A stretch of 64,000 nucleotides of DNA, taken from assembly GCF_900129905.1 (NCBI RefSeq), contig NZ_FQXG01000006.1, positions 351,167 to 415,166 on the forward strand, written 5' to 3'. The position numbers and the translations under genes are program-made. This stretch comes from Ferrimonas marina. GTDB taxonomy: Bacteria > Pseudomonadota > Gammaproteobacteria > Enterobacterales > Shewanellaceae. Under the pieces are notes generated by a model. That model was not told the DNA's origin. It saw only the letters and a list, made by a program, of their open reading frames with translations, and ran no database searches. This document shows, piece by piece, positions 48,500 through 58,700 of the stretch (positions within the stretch are counted from its first letter, which is position 1; each line of letters begins with the position of its first letter).

Positions 48500-49129
48500 A
48501 TGGCTGTCGCTGCCAATAAACGCTCTGTCATGGCCCTGTATTCCGGTGCCAGCGATCTCTATAGCCACCAGGTGCGCATCGTCCTGGCGGAGAAGGGTGT
48601 AGGGGTGGAGGTCCTGCAGGTGGACCCGAACCAACTGCCCCAGGATTTGGTTGAACTGAATCCCTACAACAGCGTTCCGACCCTGGTCGATCGCGAACTG
48701 GTGCTGTACAACGCGCGCATCATCATGGAGTACCTGGATGAGCGCTTCCCGCACCCGCCGCTGATGCCGGTTTACCCGGTTTCCCGCGGTCAGAGCCGTC
48801 TGATGATGCACCGCATCGAGCACGACTGGTATACCCTGGCAGACCGCATTGAGAAGGGCGAAGGCGTTGCCGCCGCGCGCAAAGAGCTGACCGAGAGCAT
48901 CCTGGCTCTGGGCCCGATCTTTGCCGAGACCCCCTACTTCATGAGCGAAGAGTTCACCCTGGTTGACTGCTACCTGGCGCCGCTGTTCTGGCGTCTGCCG
49001 ATGCTGGGCATCGAGCTGACCGGCCGTGGCAGTGCCGAGGTGAAGGCCTACATGACCCGCCTGTTCGAGCGTGAGTCCTTCAAGGCCTCCCTGACCGAAG
49101 TGGAACGCGAGCTGCGCATCGGCGTATGA
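48500..49129 (+). CDS. sspA: Stringent starvation protein A
   Basis: 209-residue GST-fold protein without enzyme activity, which binds RNA polymerase and alters stationary-phase transcription and acid tolerance. VMALYSGASDLYSHQVRIVLAEKGV and NPYNSVPTLVDRELVLYNARIIMEYLDERFPHPPLMPV are the SspA hallmark stretches. TCGGAGGG ribosome site upstream. Overlaps sspB by ATGA. Confidence 0.97.
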   Translation: MAVAANKRSVMALYSGASDLYSHQVRIVLAEKGVGVEVLQVDPNQLPQDLVELNPYNSVPTLVDRELVLYNARIIMEYLDERFPHPPLMPVYPVSRGQSRLMMHRIEHDWYTLADRIEKGEGVAAARKELTESILALGPIFAETPYFMSEEFTLVDCYLAPLFWRLPMLGIELTGRGSAEVKAYMTRLFERESFKASLTEVERELRIGV

Positions 49130-49566
49130 GCCAAGAGGTTAGCCCCACTCGACCCTACCTGTTGCGCGCATTCTACGATTGGATGCTGGACAACGACCTG
49201 ACCCCGCACCTGGTGGTGAACGCCGAGGTACCCGGTGTACAGGTTCCGCGTCAGTTTATCCAGGACGGTCAGATTGTGCTGAACATTGCCCCCCACGCGG
49301 TGGGCAACCTGCAACTGGGTAACGATTTTGTCCTGTTCAATGCGCGCTTCGGCGGTAAGCCGCACGCGTTGAACGTACCGATGGAAGCGGTGGAAGCGAT
49401 CTACGCCCGGGAGAACGGTGCTGGCACCGTGTTCCCGCCGGAGCCGGCCTACGAGGACAGCTCCGAAGAGCCGGAGGAAACGGTGGAAGAGGCGCCCGAA
49501 GCGTCCGAGCCCGCCACCCCGCCGACTCGCCCCAGTGGTCGTCCGACCCTGAAGGTGATCAAATAA
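49126..49566 (+). CDS. sspB: ClpXP adaptor SspB
   Basis: 146-residue adaptor: folded SspB domain at about 5-105 that grips ssrA tags, an acidic flexible linker, and a short C-terminal ClpX-binding module ending RPTLKVIK. Delivers ssrA-tagged and RseA fragments to ClpXP, which ties it to the DegS/sigmaE response encoded earlier in the window. Confidence 0.95.
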   Translation: MSQEVSPTRPYLLRAFYDWMLDNDLTPHLVVNAEVPGVQVPRQFIQDGQIVLNIAPHAVGNLQLGNDFVLFNARFGGKPHALNVPMEAVEAIYARENGAGTVFPPEPAYEDSSEEPEETVEEAPEASEPATPPTRPSGRPTLKVIK

Positions 49567-49586
49567 GGTCGAAGGGATTCGATAAC

Positions 49587-49613
49587 AAAAGGCGCCTACG
49601 TGGCGCCTTTTTT
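49587..49613 (+). terminator. Intrinsic terminator after sspB
   Basis: AAAAGGCGCC (49587-49596) pairs with GGCGCCTTTT (49602-49611) around TACGT, with six T. Confidence 0.92.
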
Positions 49614-49660
49614 GTGTCTTGCTGCCGGGCAGAACAAAGCGGAACCTGGTGTTAGCAAGG

Positions 49661-49690
49661 CAAAAGAAAAGCCGCCCGAGGGCGGCTTTA
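49661..49690 (-). terminator. Intrinsic terminator of downstream subtilisin gene
   Basis: On the minus strand AAAGCCGCC, loop CTCG, GGCGGCTTT then TCTTTTG. Ends the protease gene that stops at 49732. Confidence 0.85.
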
Positions 49691-49731
49691 TTGCACCGGG
49701 TAGGGTGCTTAGCGATTACTACTCTGTTGGC

Positions 49732-52700
49732 TTAGCGGCGTCGACGCAGGCCGGCCAGGGCCAGCAGCATCAACAGGGCGTAGCCCAGGGAACCCCCGCT
49801 GGCGCCTTGCTCAGCCGCTTCCGGCGTCGCAGTGGTGTTGGAGGAACCAGTGCCACTGTTGCTGGCGTTGCTGCTATTGCCTTGATCCGACTCCGGCGCC
49901 GGGCTGTTGCCCTCCTCCTCCGCGGGGGCAGTGGTGTCGCCATTGCCCTGCTCAGCATCCGGCACCTGCTGGTCCTGCTCATCCACATCGTCCGCTTCCA
50001 CCACGGTGACCACCGCCTGCTTAATGCTGGTGGTCTTGCCGTCGCTCACCCGAACCTCGATTACCACCTCGCCAGCGGAGAGGCCCAGCAGGGTTACCTG
50101 GCTGGTGTTGGCCCCCTGCAGGGTGGCAAAGCCACTGACCACTTCCCAGAAGTAGGTCATGGCATCACCATCTGGGTCCACGGTACCGGCAGCGCTGATG
50201 GAGATGGTGCTGCCTTCTGCCACGGTGACGGACTCCGGTGCGATCTCGACCTGAGGTGCGCCGTTGACCATCACGGTCACCACCTTGCTGACCGAGCCGG
50301 TGGCGTTGGTCACGGTGACGGTGAACTCGTGATAGCCGTAGCCCAGATCGGTCACGGTCGGAGTGGCGCTCATGGCACCGGACATATGGCCGCTGGGTCC
50401 GGTGGTGTGTTCCCACTCAAAGCTCAGCTCACCCCCCTCCGGGTCGACCGAGCCACTGGCATCCAGCATCAGGGTCTCGCCGGCGTTCATGGCGATGTAG
50501 CTGTTGGCCAGCGATACCTCTGGCAGGCTAGGGATGTTGTTGACCGTCAGCATAAAGCTGGTGCTGGCACGATCGGTGGGGTAGGCCATGTCGTAGACCG
50601 TCACCGTTACCTCGGTGGTGCCATGCCAGTTCAGATCCGGAGTCAGGCTGAACTGCGCGCCGGACTCGTTGCCTTCCAGCTCGACAGTAACGTGCTCACC
50701 ACTGATCTCGATGGCGTTAGCGGTGCCCTTGAGATCGTTGTACATCACACTCAGGCCTTCGACCGGGGTGTTCTCGTCGGTTACCTGGTCGGCGATGTCG
50801 GCAACGGTGATGTTGCTGGGCACATCCAGGTTGTGCTCAACGGTCACCAGCTCCGAATCGTCGTACTGGCTCTCAACGGTGATGACACCCAGCTGACCGG
50901 TGGCTTCGGCGGAAACCCGGGCCTGGAACTTCAGGTCGACCCCGGTTTGCTCCGGTCCACGGTAATCAGCACAGACCACGGTGCCGTTGCTGATCTTCTG
51001 ATCCACATCTTCAAAGGCGAAGCCATCGTTGAGGTAGCCGAAGGTCGGGCCGAAGGCACCCCGCTCACCCCAGTAACCGTGCAGGCCGACAGAGCCCAGG
51101 TGGTTGTTGAAGGTGTTGATGGCGTCGTAGGCGAAGATCATCTCGTAGTCACCGGGCTCAAAGTTGATCTCGGTAGAGATGATGGTCTGGATGTTGAAGA
51201 ACGCGTCAGAGTCCGGATTGGTGTTGCCACCGAAGAAGCTCATGTTCTCCTGGCCACCTTCCCACTGGAACAGGTAGTGCTTGTCGGTCACGACCGCGTA
51301 CACGGCATGCAGCGGACGGAAGGTATCCCAGTCGGTGGTGCGGCTGGGCATGGAGACGTCACCCCGCCAAAGCGGTGCCACCATGGTGTCCGGGAAGGTC
51401 TGGAAGATATCGGTGAACGGAATGTTCTGGTTCCAGAAGTCCATCATCCAGTCGAACTGCACATAACCGAACGGCGAGATCGCCAGCACATCCTGGGCAA
51501 ACTCTTCCGGATTGGCGTACAGCGGCACATGCGGCAGGCCGTTCTCCGCCATCGGGATCCACAGCATCTGATTGGGCAGCCCTTCCAGGCCAGACATCGG
51601 CTGGAAGCCCTGGGCGAACAGGTCAAAGAAGGCCGGATCGCTGCCGTAAGGAACGCGACACATGGGATCGTCGTGGTTGGTGGTGTAGCTGTAGTGACGG
51701 CCCATCTGCGCAGAGGAGGGCTGCACGGCATCCAGGGTCAATACGTTGCCACTGATGGAAACATCCTCGGCGTCGATGCCCACACTGCCCACGGTCAGGC
51801 TTCCCGGCACCAGGTCCAGGGTGTCCGGCAGCTGGGTGACCAGGCTGAAGCCGCGTTCGGCTCCAAGCAGGTTGGGTTCGAGACGTACGTGGAAGTCGAC
51901 GATGTCGCCGGCCTTGGCGGCAGTCTGGGACGCAGTAATGCTAGTGTCGCTGCCCATGTGCTCCAGCTTCAGGGCGAAGCTGCCGAGGTTATCGTCGTTG
52001 TAGACATCGCTGCCCAGGCTGACCACACCATAGTAGGTGTCGTTGTCCTGTGCGCCAGGCAGGTTGTAGTTCAGGCGCAGTTGGTAGGGATCCATGCCGT
52101 TGTTGCTGGCCGGACCGGATACCTCGAGGTTGTCACCGTTGTCACCGGTGACCACGGCGATGTTAAGCACGACGCTGTCCTCGCCGTTCTTGGGATCCTC
52201 GTAGTCGTACTTCCAGTTACCCACGACCGCCCAGTAGGTGCCGGGCATCGGGTCATTGACGGCACAGAAATCACCGGCGTCGGTCCAGGAGTAGCAGATC
52301 GCCTCATCCCACCACTGAATGTCACCGTCGTTGTTGACGTCCATCCCCATGTCGATGCCGGAGTAGGCCACCTTGTCGACATGCTGAACCTCAACCACGA
52401 TGCGCTCGGAGCCCTCAGGCACATCAAAGAAGATCACCTTGGAGCCGGGATCCGCCATCACCTCGGCCATGGTGTTGTGGCCTTCGTTGATGCGGGTATC
52501 CGCACGGGACAGCATCAGGTCATGGCGGTCTGCCTTGACCAGGCCGTTAACCCGGTAGTTGAAGCTCTGGATCTCATCGGTATAGACCATGGGGGTCAGG
52601 GTGTGGCCGCTTTCACGGTGAATAACGCCGCTGACCTCACGGGGCAGGGTATCACCGCTGTAGCGCACGCCAACCGGCAGGTGCTGGGTCGGCAGGCTGT

Positions 52701-55392
52701 GGTGCAGCGGATCCAGGTTAACCCGACCCAGCAGTTGCAGGCTGGAGGAGTCGTTACCCAGGGCCTCCACATCCAGCACCTTGGCGGTCACCATGATGGC
52801 CTGGCTTTCCCCGGCCATCAGGCTGAACTGCTGGGGGCTGACCTGAATATCCAGCATCGGCGCACCGGGGATCTCCAGCGCCTCAGCCGAGACGTCCCAA
52901 GTACCGCTGGTGGTGGCAGTGAAGGTCCGCATGAAGGTACAGGTACCCGCACACTGGTCGTTGTACAGGTAGGGCAGGTTCAAGGTGGTGACGCTACCAC
53001 CGTTGCGCGGGTTGGCCGCACGGTAGTTGTCACCGGTTTCGTCCAGCACCAGACCCACGGCGGTGGCGCGGGCCACGTTGATCACCCCGGCGCCGGCATC
53101 GGCGTAGCCGGCAGCAACCGGATCATAGGGGTAGCCATCGCGAGATCGGGTGACACCATCCAATGAGGCGGTGGTCATCAAGGCCGACTGGATCTGGGCC
53201 GGGGTCCAGTCAGGGTGTGCCTGCTGCAGCAGCAGCATGGCCCCGGCTACGTGAGGGGCCGCCATGGAGGTACCGCTGATGGCGGCAAAGTCGGTCGGCA
53301 AGGGAGCCCGGGTAAAGGGCATGTCATCGGCGTAGGCCGCGTAGACATTGACCCCAGGCGCAGCCACGTTGGGGGACATCACATCCGGGTTCTCCAGGTT
53401 CGGGCCCCGGGAGGAGAAATCCGCCACGTAGTTGGCTTGGCCCATCTCGGTGTAGACATTGGATTCTGAGATTGTGATGGTGTGGCCAGTCCCCTCCTTG
53501 AGCCAGTCATCCAGACCGAAGTAGCCGTTGCTGTTGTCGCCGAAGTAGTCCCCGTAGCTGATGTGGATACCGGGGATGGCAAAGGCATCGTTGTTGATGC
53601 TCTCAGTGGAGTTGGCGTTGCGCAGGATCAGGCCGCCGGCGCCGCCGGCGGCGATGTTTACCGCCTTGGTGACCCGGGCAATGTCGCCACGCTTACAGAT
53701 GACGATGGGGGCGATGTCTCCTGGCCAGGGGTTACCTTCCGGATCCAGGGCGAAGAAGTCCGCCGGGAAGGCGTCATTACACTTCTCGTATTCGCTGCCG
53801 TAGGCCTTGGCATCCACCAGCGGGCCGGTGTAGCTGCCAGTGATACCGCCGCCGCTGATGTCGGACATCGGCTCGTCACCACCGGTGGCAGCGGTCAGGG
53901 ATTTGTCCACCTTGATTTCACGACCGTGGGTGGTGGCAGCCACCGAGGTCAGCCAGGGCGAAAGGTGATCGATGGCACCACGTGCCTCATTCGAGTAAGC
54001 CGGTGAGTAGGAGTTGCCCGCCGAAGCAGACACAGAGATCCCCGCCTCGCGGGCACGCAGGAAGGCCATCTCCACCGGGTGCTCCCAGGGGAAACCGCCA
54101 AAGGTGGTGCCGATGGAGTAGTTGATGGCATCAACGCCATCGGCAATGGCGTCCTCGATGCCCGACAACAGGGCGGAGCCGGGGCAGCCACGGTAGCCGT
54201 CGCCGTAGCTGGCATCGCTGGCCCAACAGACCTGGTAGGCGATGATGTTGGCCCGCGGCGCAACCCCGGAGACCATGGGGAACACCAGTCCGGTGGGCAC
54301 CCCATCGGATTGTTCGGCAAATTCCGGAGCCAGGTAGTCCACGTCGTAGAGGACGTTGCCCGCAGCAGTGGAGGCGGTATGGGAGCCGTGGCCCTGATAG
54401 TCCTCACCATTGGCGGGACGCTTGGGCGGCACAACCTGCCAGGGCTGAGCGTCCTGGAAGATGGGATCGGAGTAGCTGTCGGTGATCACCTCATAGGAGC
54501 GGATCCCGATCAGCTTGTCGTTACACATGCTGCGGAACTCGGCCGCTTCACAATCGCCGAGGAACACACCGCTGCCCAGCGGGTTGGTGTGCTGGTAGCC
54601 ATCCCCGGCCACCTCGGCAAAGGAGGGGTGATCGGAGTTGATGCCGGTATCCAATACCCCGATCACCATCCCTTCGCCACGGTACTGGGCGTCACCGACG
54701 GTGCCGTCCCACAGTTGGTTGGCACCGATGTGCTCCGGGCCCACGTCTGTGTTGAGCTCGTACACCTCTTCGCGATGCACGGCACGGACGCCAGGCAGGG
54801 TGGCGATGCGTGCAGCCTCATCCTGGCTCATGGTCACGGCCATGCCGTTGAAGGCCAGGGTATAGCGTCCTTTGACGCTGGACGGCATCCGACTGGAGCT
54901 GATCTGCGACAGCACCGCATCCTGCTTGTCGCTCAGGTACTGGCGGTAGCTCTGCACCGCTTGGGTTTGCACCTGCAGCTTGTTGGCGCCGTGAGCGTTG
55001 AGGGCAAACGGGGTGGATTGGTGCTGGGGTGCGGTGGCCTGCAGGCCAGCGATACCACCACGGTAGCTGGCGGCAGGCGCGTCGGACAGCTCGACGATGT
55101 AGGTGTGCTGGCCGGTCAGGCCCTGCTCATAACGGAAAGGGATCTTGTCCTCTCCGGTCAGAGCGATACCACGGTGCACATTGGTGCCGTTGCTGTTGCG
55201 CGGCGCATTGACCTGGGCGCCGGAGCGGTGCCGGCCTTCACGCAGATCGCTATTAAGTTTGATTATGGAATCGGTGATTTCGATGCTTCGAAACTCGGTT
55301 CCGCCTTGCGCCTGTCCCGAGGCGCTGGCACTGCCAGCAGCGTATAGCGCGGCGAGTGTCATTAACGTGAGTTGTTTAATCTTCACTTGCAT
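49732..55392 (-). CDS. Large secreted subtilisin-family (S8) protease with GlyGly-CTERM, copy 1
   Basis: 1,886-residue secreted serine protease. Signal peptide MQVKIKQLTLMTLAALYAAGSASA; an I9-like propeptide around 85-210; S8 catalytic domain with Asp248 (VLDTGINSDHP), His335 (GHGSHTAS) and Ser709 (SGTSMAAPHVAG), interrupted by a PA-like insert around 525-640; a long middle region; a cadherin-like unit near 1525-1595; two PKD-like units to about 1780; an acidic Ser/Gly/Asn linker; and a GlyGly-CTERM tail (ASGGSLGYALLMLLALAGLRRRR), which is cut by rhombosortase after type II secretion. ATG 55392 is chosen because it starts the signal peptide. Paralogue of the next gene. Substrate unknown. Confidence 0.92.
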   Translation of the reverse strand: MQVKIKQLTLMTLAALYAAGSASASGQAQGGTEFRSIEITDSIIKLNSDLREGRHRSGAQVNAPRNSNGTNVHRGIALTGEDKIPFRYEQGLTGQHTYIVELSDAPAASYRGGIAGLQATAPQHQSTPFALNAHGANKLQVQTQAVQSYRQYLSDKQDAVLSQISSSRMPSSVKGRYTLAFNGMAVTMSQDEAARIATLPGVRAVHREEVYELNTDVGPEHIGANQLWDGTVGDAQYRGEGMVIGVLDTGINSDHPSFAEVAGDGYQHTNPLGSGVFLGDCEAAEFRSMCNDKLIGIRSYEVITDSYSDPIFQDAQPWQVVPPKRPANGEDYQGHGSHTASTAAGNVLYDVDYLAPEFAEQSDGVPTGLVFPMVSGVAPRANIIAYQVCWASDASYGDGYRGCPGSALLSGIEDAIADGVDAINYSIGTTFGGFPWEHPVEMAFLRAREAGISVSASAGNSYSPAYSNEARGAIDHLSPWLTSVAATTHGREIKVDKSLTAATGGDEPMSDISGGGITGSYTGPLVDAKAYGSEYEKCNDAFPADFFALDPEGNPWPGDIAPIVICKRGDIARVTKAVNIAAGGAGGLILRNANSTESINNDAFAIPGIHISYGDYFGDNSNGYFGLDDWLKEGTGHTITISESNVYTEMGQANYVADFSSRGPNLENPDVMSPNVAAPGVNVYAAYADDMPFTRAPLPTDFAAISGTSMAAPHVAGAMLLLQQAHPDWTPAQIQSALMTTASLDGVTRSRDGYPYDPVAAGYADAGAGVINVARATAVGLVLDETGDNYRAANPRNGGSVTTLNLPYLYNDQCAGTCTFMRTFTATTSGTWDVSAEALEIPGAPMLDIQVSPQQFSLMAGESQAIMVTAKVLDVEALGNDSSSLQLLGRVNLDPLHHSLPTQHLPVGVRYSGDTLPREVSGVIHRESGHTLTPMVYTDEIQSFNYRVNGLVKADRHDLMLSRADTRINEGHNTMAEVMADPGSKVIFFDVPEGSERIVVEVQHVDKVAYSGIDMGMDVNNDGDIQWWDEAICYSWTDAGDFCAVNDPMPGTYWAVVGNWKYDYEDPKNGEDSVVLNIAVVTGDNGDNLEVSGPASNNGMDPYQLRLNYNLPGAQDNDTYYGVVSLGSDVYNDDNLGSFALKLEHMGSDTSITASQTAAKAGDIVDFHVRLEPNLLGAERGFSLVTQLPDTLDLVPGSLTVGSVGIDAEDVSISGNVLTLDAVQPSSAQMGRHYSYTTNHDDPMCRVPYGSDPAFFDLFAQGFQPMSGLEGLPNQMLWIPMAENGLPHVPLYANPEEFAQDVLAISPFGYVQFDWMMDFWNQNIPFTDIFQTFPDTMVAPLWRGDVSMPSRTTDWDTFRPLHAVYAVVTDKHYLFQWEGGQENMSFFGGNTNPDSDAFFNIQTIISTEINFEPGDYEMIFAYDAINTFNNHLGSVGLHGYWGERGAFGPTFGYLNDGFAFEDVDQKISNGTVVCADYRGPEQTGVDLKFQARVSAEATGQLGVITVESQYDDSELVTVEHNLDVPSNITVADIADQVTDENTPVEGLSVMYNDLKGTANAIEISGEHVTVELEGNESGAQFSLTPDLNWHGTTEVTVTVYDMAYPTDRASTSFMLTVNNIPSLPEVSLANSYIAMNAGETLMLDASGSVDPEGGELSFEWEHTTGPSGHMSGAMSATPTVTDLGYGYHEFTVTVTNATGSVSKVVTVMVNGAPQVEIAPESVTVAEGSTISISAAGTVDPDGDAMTYFWEVVSGFATLQGANTSQVTLLGLSAGEVVIEVRVSDGKTTSIKQAVVTVVEADDVDEQDQQVPDAEQGNGDTTAPAEEEGNSPAPESDQGNSSNASNSGTGSSNTTATPEAAEQGASGGSLGYALLMLLALAGLRRRR

Positions 55393-55512
55393 ACCCCTGC
55401 TGCCCTTTATGGCAGCGTCCTTGGTCGAAAAAAGTGAAAGACCCACAGAGAACTGACAAAAAACTCGCCGACATCAGGGCTTTATCCCTCAAATCATGGT
55501 TTGAGTTAGTTT
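55393..55512 (-). promoter_or_regulatory. Shared protease leader, copy 1
   Basis: About 120 bases upstream of copy 1 closely match the same region of copy 2. They hold palindrome CTCAAATCATGGTTTGAG (55488-55505), a GGG/CCC mini-hairpin beside it, and a hairpin GCTGCC/GGCAGC (55399-55404 with 55411-55416) whose 3' arm runs into the ribosome-binding region. In copy 2 the outer pair of this last stem is changed on both sides and remains paired. Promoter boxes are not obvious. The remaining gap, 55513-55740, is AT-richer and shows nothing else I can name. Confidence 0.6.
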
Positions 55513-55740
55513 GACTCTTACGTAGCCATCCCATTTGTTCCAATGCATTGTTGGTTGCAATAAAATGTTCAAAAAACATACATCAAGGCGGCACTGCGTC
55601 TCAGGGCTGTTTTCTCGGATATGAGTTTTTTGTCGGACTGTATGCTTTTTGAACAATCTGAAGGGGAGAACCGTTGCTGGTTTTGTATGCAAACTGATTG
55701 GTGGGGTTGCTGGAGTGGGGCTGACCTCGCCTACCGACAC

Positions 55741-55765
55741 AAAAAAAGCCGCCCGAAGGCGGCTT
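55741..55765 (-). terminator. Intrinsic terminator of upstream subtilisin gene
   Basis: On the minus strand AAGCCGCC, UUCG-type loop TTCG, GGCGGCTT and a run of seven T. It follows the stop of copy 2 and separates the two protease genes into distinct transcription units. Confidence 0.92.
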
Positions 55766-55781
55766 AAAGGGTTGAGAAGAC

Positions 55782-58700
55782 TTAGCTGCGTCGACGCAGA
55801 CCGGTCAAGGCCAGCAGCATCAGCACCAGGTAGCCCAGGGAGCCACCGCTGGCACCTTGTTCAGCTGCTTCCGGAGCTGCATTGGCATTGGAGGAGCCAT
55901 TGCCGCTGTTGCTGGAACCGCTGTTGTCGGTGTCATTGCTGTTGTCGGTGTCCTGCTCCGGGGAGGAGGTGTCGCCTTCCTCTTCGCCCTCAACAGGAGC
56001 CGCCGGGGACTGAGCGTTGCTGCCATCGGAGCCCTCGTCAGATTCCGGCTCCGCTTCACCAGGCTCAACCACGGTGATGATCGCCTGCTTGGTGCTCACG
56101 GTCATGCCATCACTAACGCGAACCTCCAGCACGACCTCACCCGCGGACAGACCTTTCAGAGTCACCATGCTGGTGTTGGCGTTCTGCAGGGTGGCAAAGC
56201 CACTGACGACCTCCCAGTAGAAGCTCAGAGCATCACCGTCAGGGTCGGTCGTACCAGCAGCGCTGATGGTGATGGTGCTGCCTTCGGCTACGGTGATGGA
56301 CTCCGGTGCGATGTCGACCTGCGGAGCGCCGTTCACCATCACGGTGACCACCTCGCTGACCGAGTGGGTCGCGTTGCTGACCGTCACAGTGAACTCATGG
56401 TAGCCAATGCCCAGGTCGGTGATGACCGGGGTAGCACCCATAGCACCGGACATGTGACCACTGGGCCCAGTGGTGTGCTCCCACTCAAAGCTCAGCTCAC
56501 CACCATCCGGGTCAACCGACTGGCTGGCATCCAGCATCAGGGTTTCGCCGGCATTGATGGCGTAGCTGGTGCCGCTAAGTTGAATGACCGGCTCACTGTC
56601 CACGGCGTTGACTGTCAGCATAAAGCGGGTGCTGGCCTGGTCACTGGGGTTGGCCAGGTCGTAGACGGTGGCGGTCACCTCGGTCATGCCGTTCCAGTTT
56701 GCCTCAGGGGTCAGGCTGAAGCTCATGCCATCCACTTCCACCATTACGTTGTCGGCGGATACCATCAGTCCCACAGCCCGGTTATCGCTATGGAGGTAAT
56801 CCACGGCCAGGTGCGCGATAGCGTCGTTCTCATCGATGGTCTGGTCGGCAATGCCGTACACCACGATGTTGCTGTTGACGTCGATGACCTGAACCTCGGT
56901 GACGGTGTTACCACCATCGGCTTCCGCGGTCAGTACCACAGGCAGTGAGCTGGAAGCCGCTTCCGGGGTAACCAGTGCGGCAAAGCGCATCACTGCACGG
57001 GTGCTTTCCGGCCCCTGGTAGTTGGCACACACCAGCAGGTTACTGCCCAGTTTTTCAGGCTGATTTACTGCGTAGTCGTCGTAGTGATAGCCATTGACCG
57101 GGTAGTAGAAGCCGCGCACGCCCTGGTAGCCCTTCAGGCCCACGGTGTGCTCACCCAATTCACTGTCCATCTCACCGTAGGCGAAGAACAGCTCATACAC
57201 GCCAGGCGTAAAGTCGATGACGCTGGAGGCCAGGGTCATGAAGTCGAAGTAGGTCGACTTATCGACTTCCATCCCCAGCATGCCCGCTTCGGCGTTGTAC
57301 ATCCGCTTCCACTGCGCGGCGAAGTAGGCGCCCTGGTTCAACGAGGCGGCATAGACACCGTACTCATAGGGAGTAAAGGTGGCGAAGTCCATGCCAGACT
57401 CATTGAGGGAGACCGCATTGGCGCGCCAGAAAGGAGCCACCACCAGGTCGCGGACGCCATCGTTGGCCAGGGTATATCCCGGCAGCGAGAACTGCGCGTG
57501 AGCATCGAAGCGCAACATGCCATCACCCTGAACGGTGAGGATGTTGGTGGTGTCCTTGGCCTCTACACCGTACAGCGGGATGTGCGGGAAGTAGTTGTCG
57601 TAGCCTACGAAGTCCGGGATCTCATACATCTGATCCCACTCGTTGCTGAAGGCCGGCAACTGCGGCACACCGATACCGGGCAGGTCGACAAACTCCGGAT
57701 GGTCGCTAAACGGCAGGCGACACTGAGGGTCATCCAGGTTGGTGCTGTACTCGTAGGTGCGAGGCACGTCCTTGGTGGAAGGCTGGGTACCTTGCAGGGT
57801 GACGGTGCTGCCCGCAACACTCAGGCGCGGATTGGCAAACTCGTTACCACGTACGCTCTCTTCGATCAGGCTCAGACCGGCCGGCAGCTCCACGCTCAGG
57901 TGGATATCCCGCTGGTCGCCCAACAGGTTGGCTTGCTGAATCACCTCGAACTCAACGATATCACCAACGCGTGCACCTTCGTGGCTGGCGCTGAACTGCA
58001 CGTCGGCTTCGCTACGCTGCAGGCGAACCGGCAGCTTACCGATGTCGCTGGGGTTGGTAGCGTCGGTACCCAGTTCGACCAAAGCGTGCAGGATCTCGCC
58101 TTCGCCAATGCCATTGATATCCCAGTTCAGCTCCAACTGCTGCGGCGCGATACCGTCGCTGTCGGTGGCAGAGACAGACAGGCGATCGGTAACCACGTCA
58201 TCAATAATGGTGACGTTGGTGACGATACGGTGGGCTTCATCGTAAGGGTCCCACCAACCAATGCTGCCCTTGATGTTGCTGACCATGTACCAGTAGACGC
58301 CGGGCTCCGGGTCGTTGATGGCACAGTAGTCGGCAAGACGCCAGTCAGAGACACAGATCGCTTCCTCTTCCCAGTGGATCTTGCCGTCACCATTAACGTC
58401 TCGGCCGAGGTCAATTCGGCTACCGAAGCGGGCCAGATCATCTTCTTCGGCAATCTCGACCACCAAGCGCTTGGTGCCGGTAGGAACGGTAAACATGCGG
58501 TAGCCGATCTGCGACTCGGCGCTGGGCAGTGCCGCAACGATCTCCTGGGGGAATACGGTGTTCATCTGCAACGCGTATTCTTTTTGCTCCCCGGTCGCCA
58601 TGCCATAGACCTGGGCTTCCAGGCTTGGGGTCGGCGGCAGAACCACTTCAGCGGTCAGCAGGCTGCCTTCATCACGGCCCACATCCGCCTGAACAATGGT

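Noticed and set aside
49600..53166. 1,188-residue plus-strand frame opposite protease copy 1, and similar long frames at 54079-55347 and 57084-58928
   Set aside because: Translations are His/Gly/Val-rich antisense products with no domain, signal or ribosome site; they mirror the codon pattern of the true genes.
55393..55446. Longer N termini for the two proteases
   Set aside because: The frame is open upstream in both and has similar residues, but a typical signal peptide begins at the internal Met and no ribosome site precedes the upstream GTG or ATG codons.
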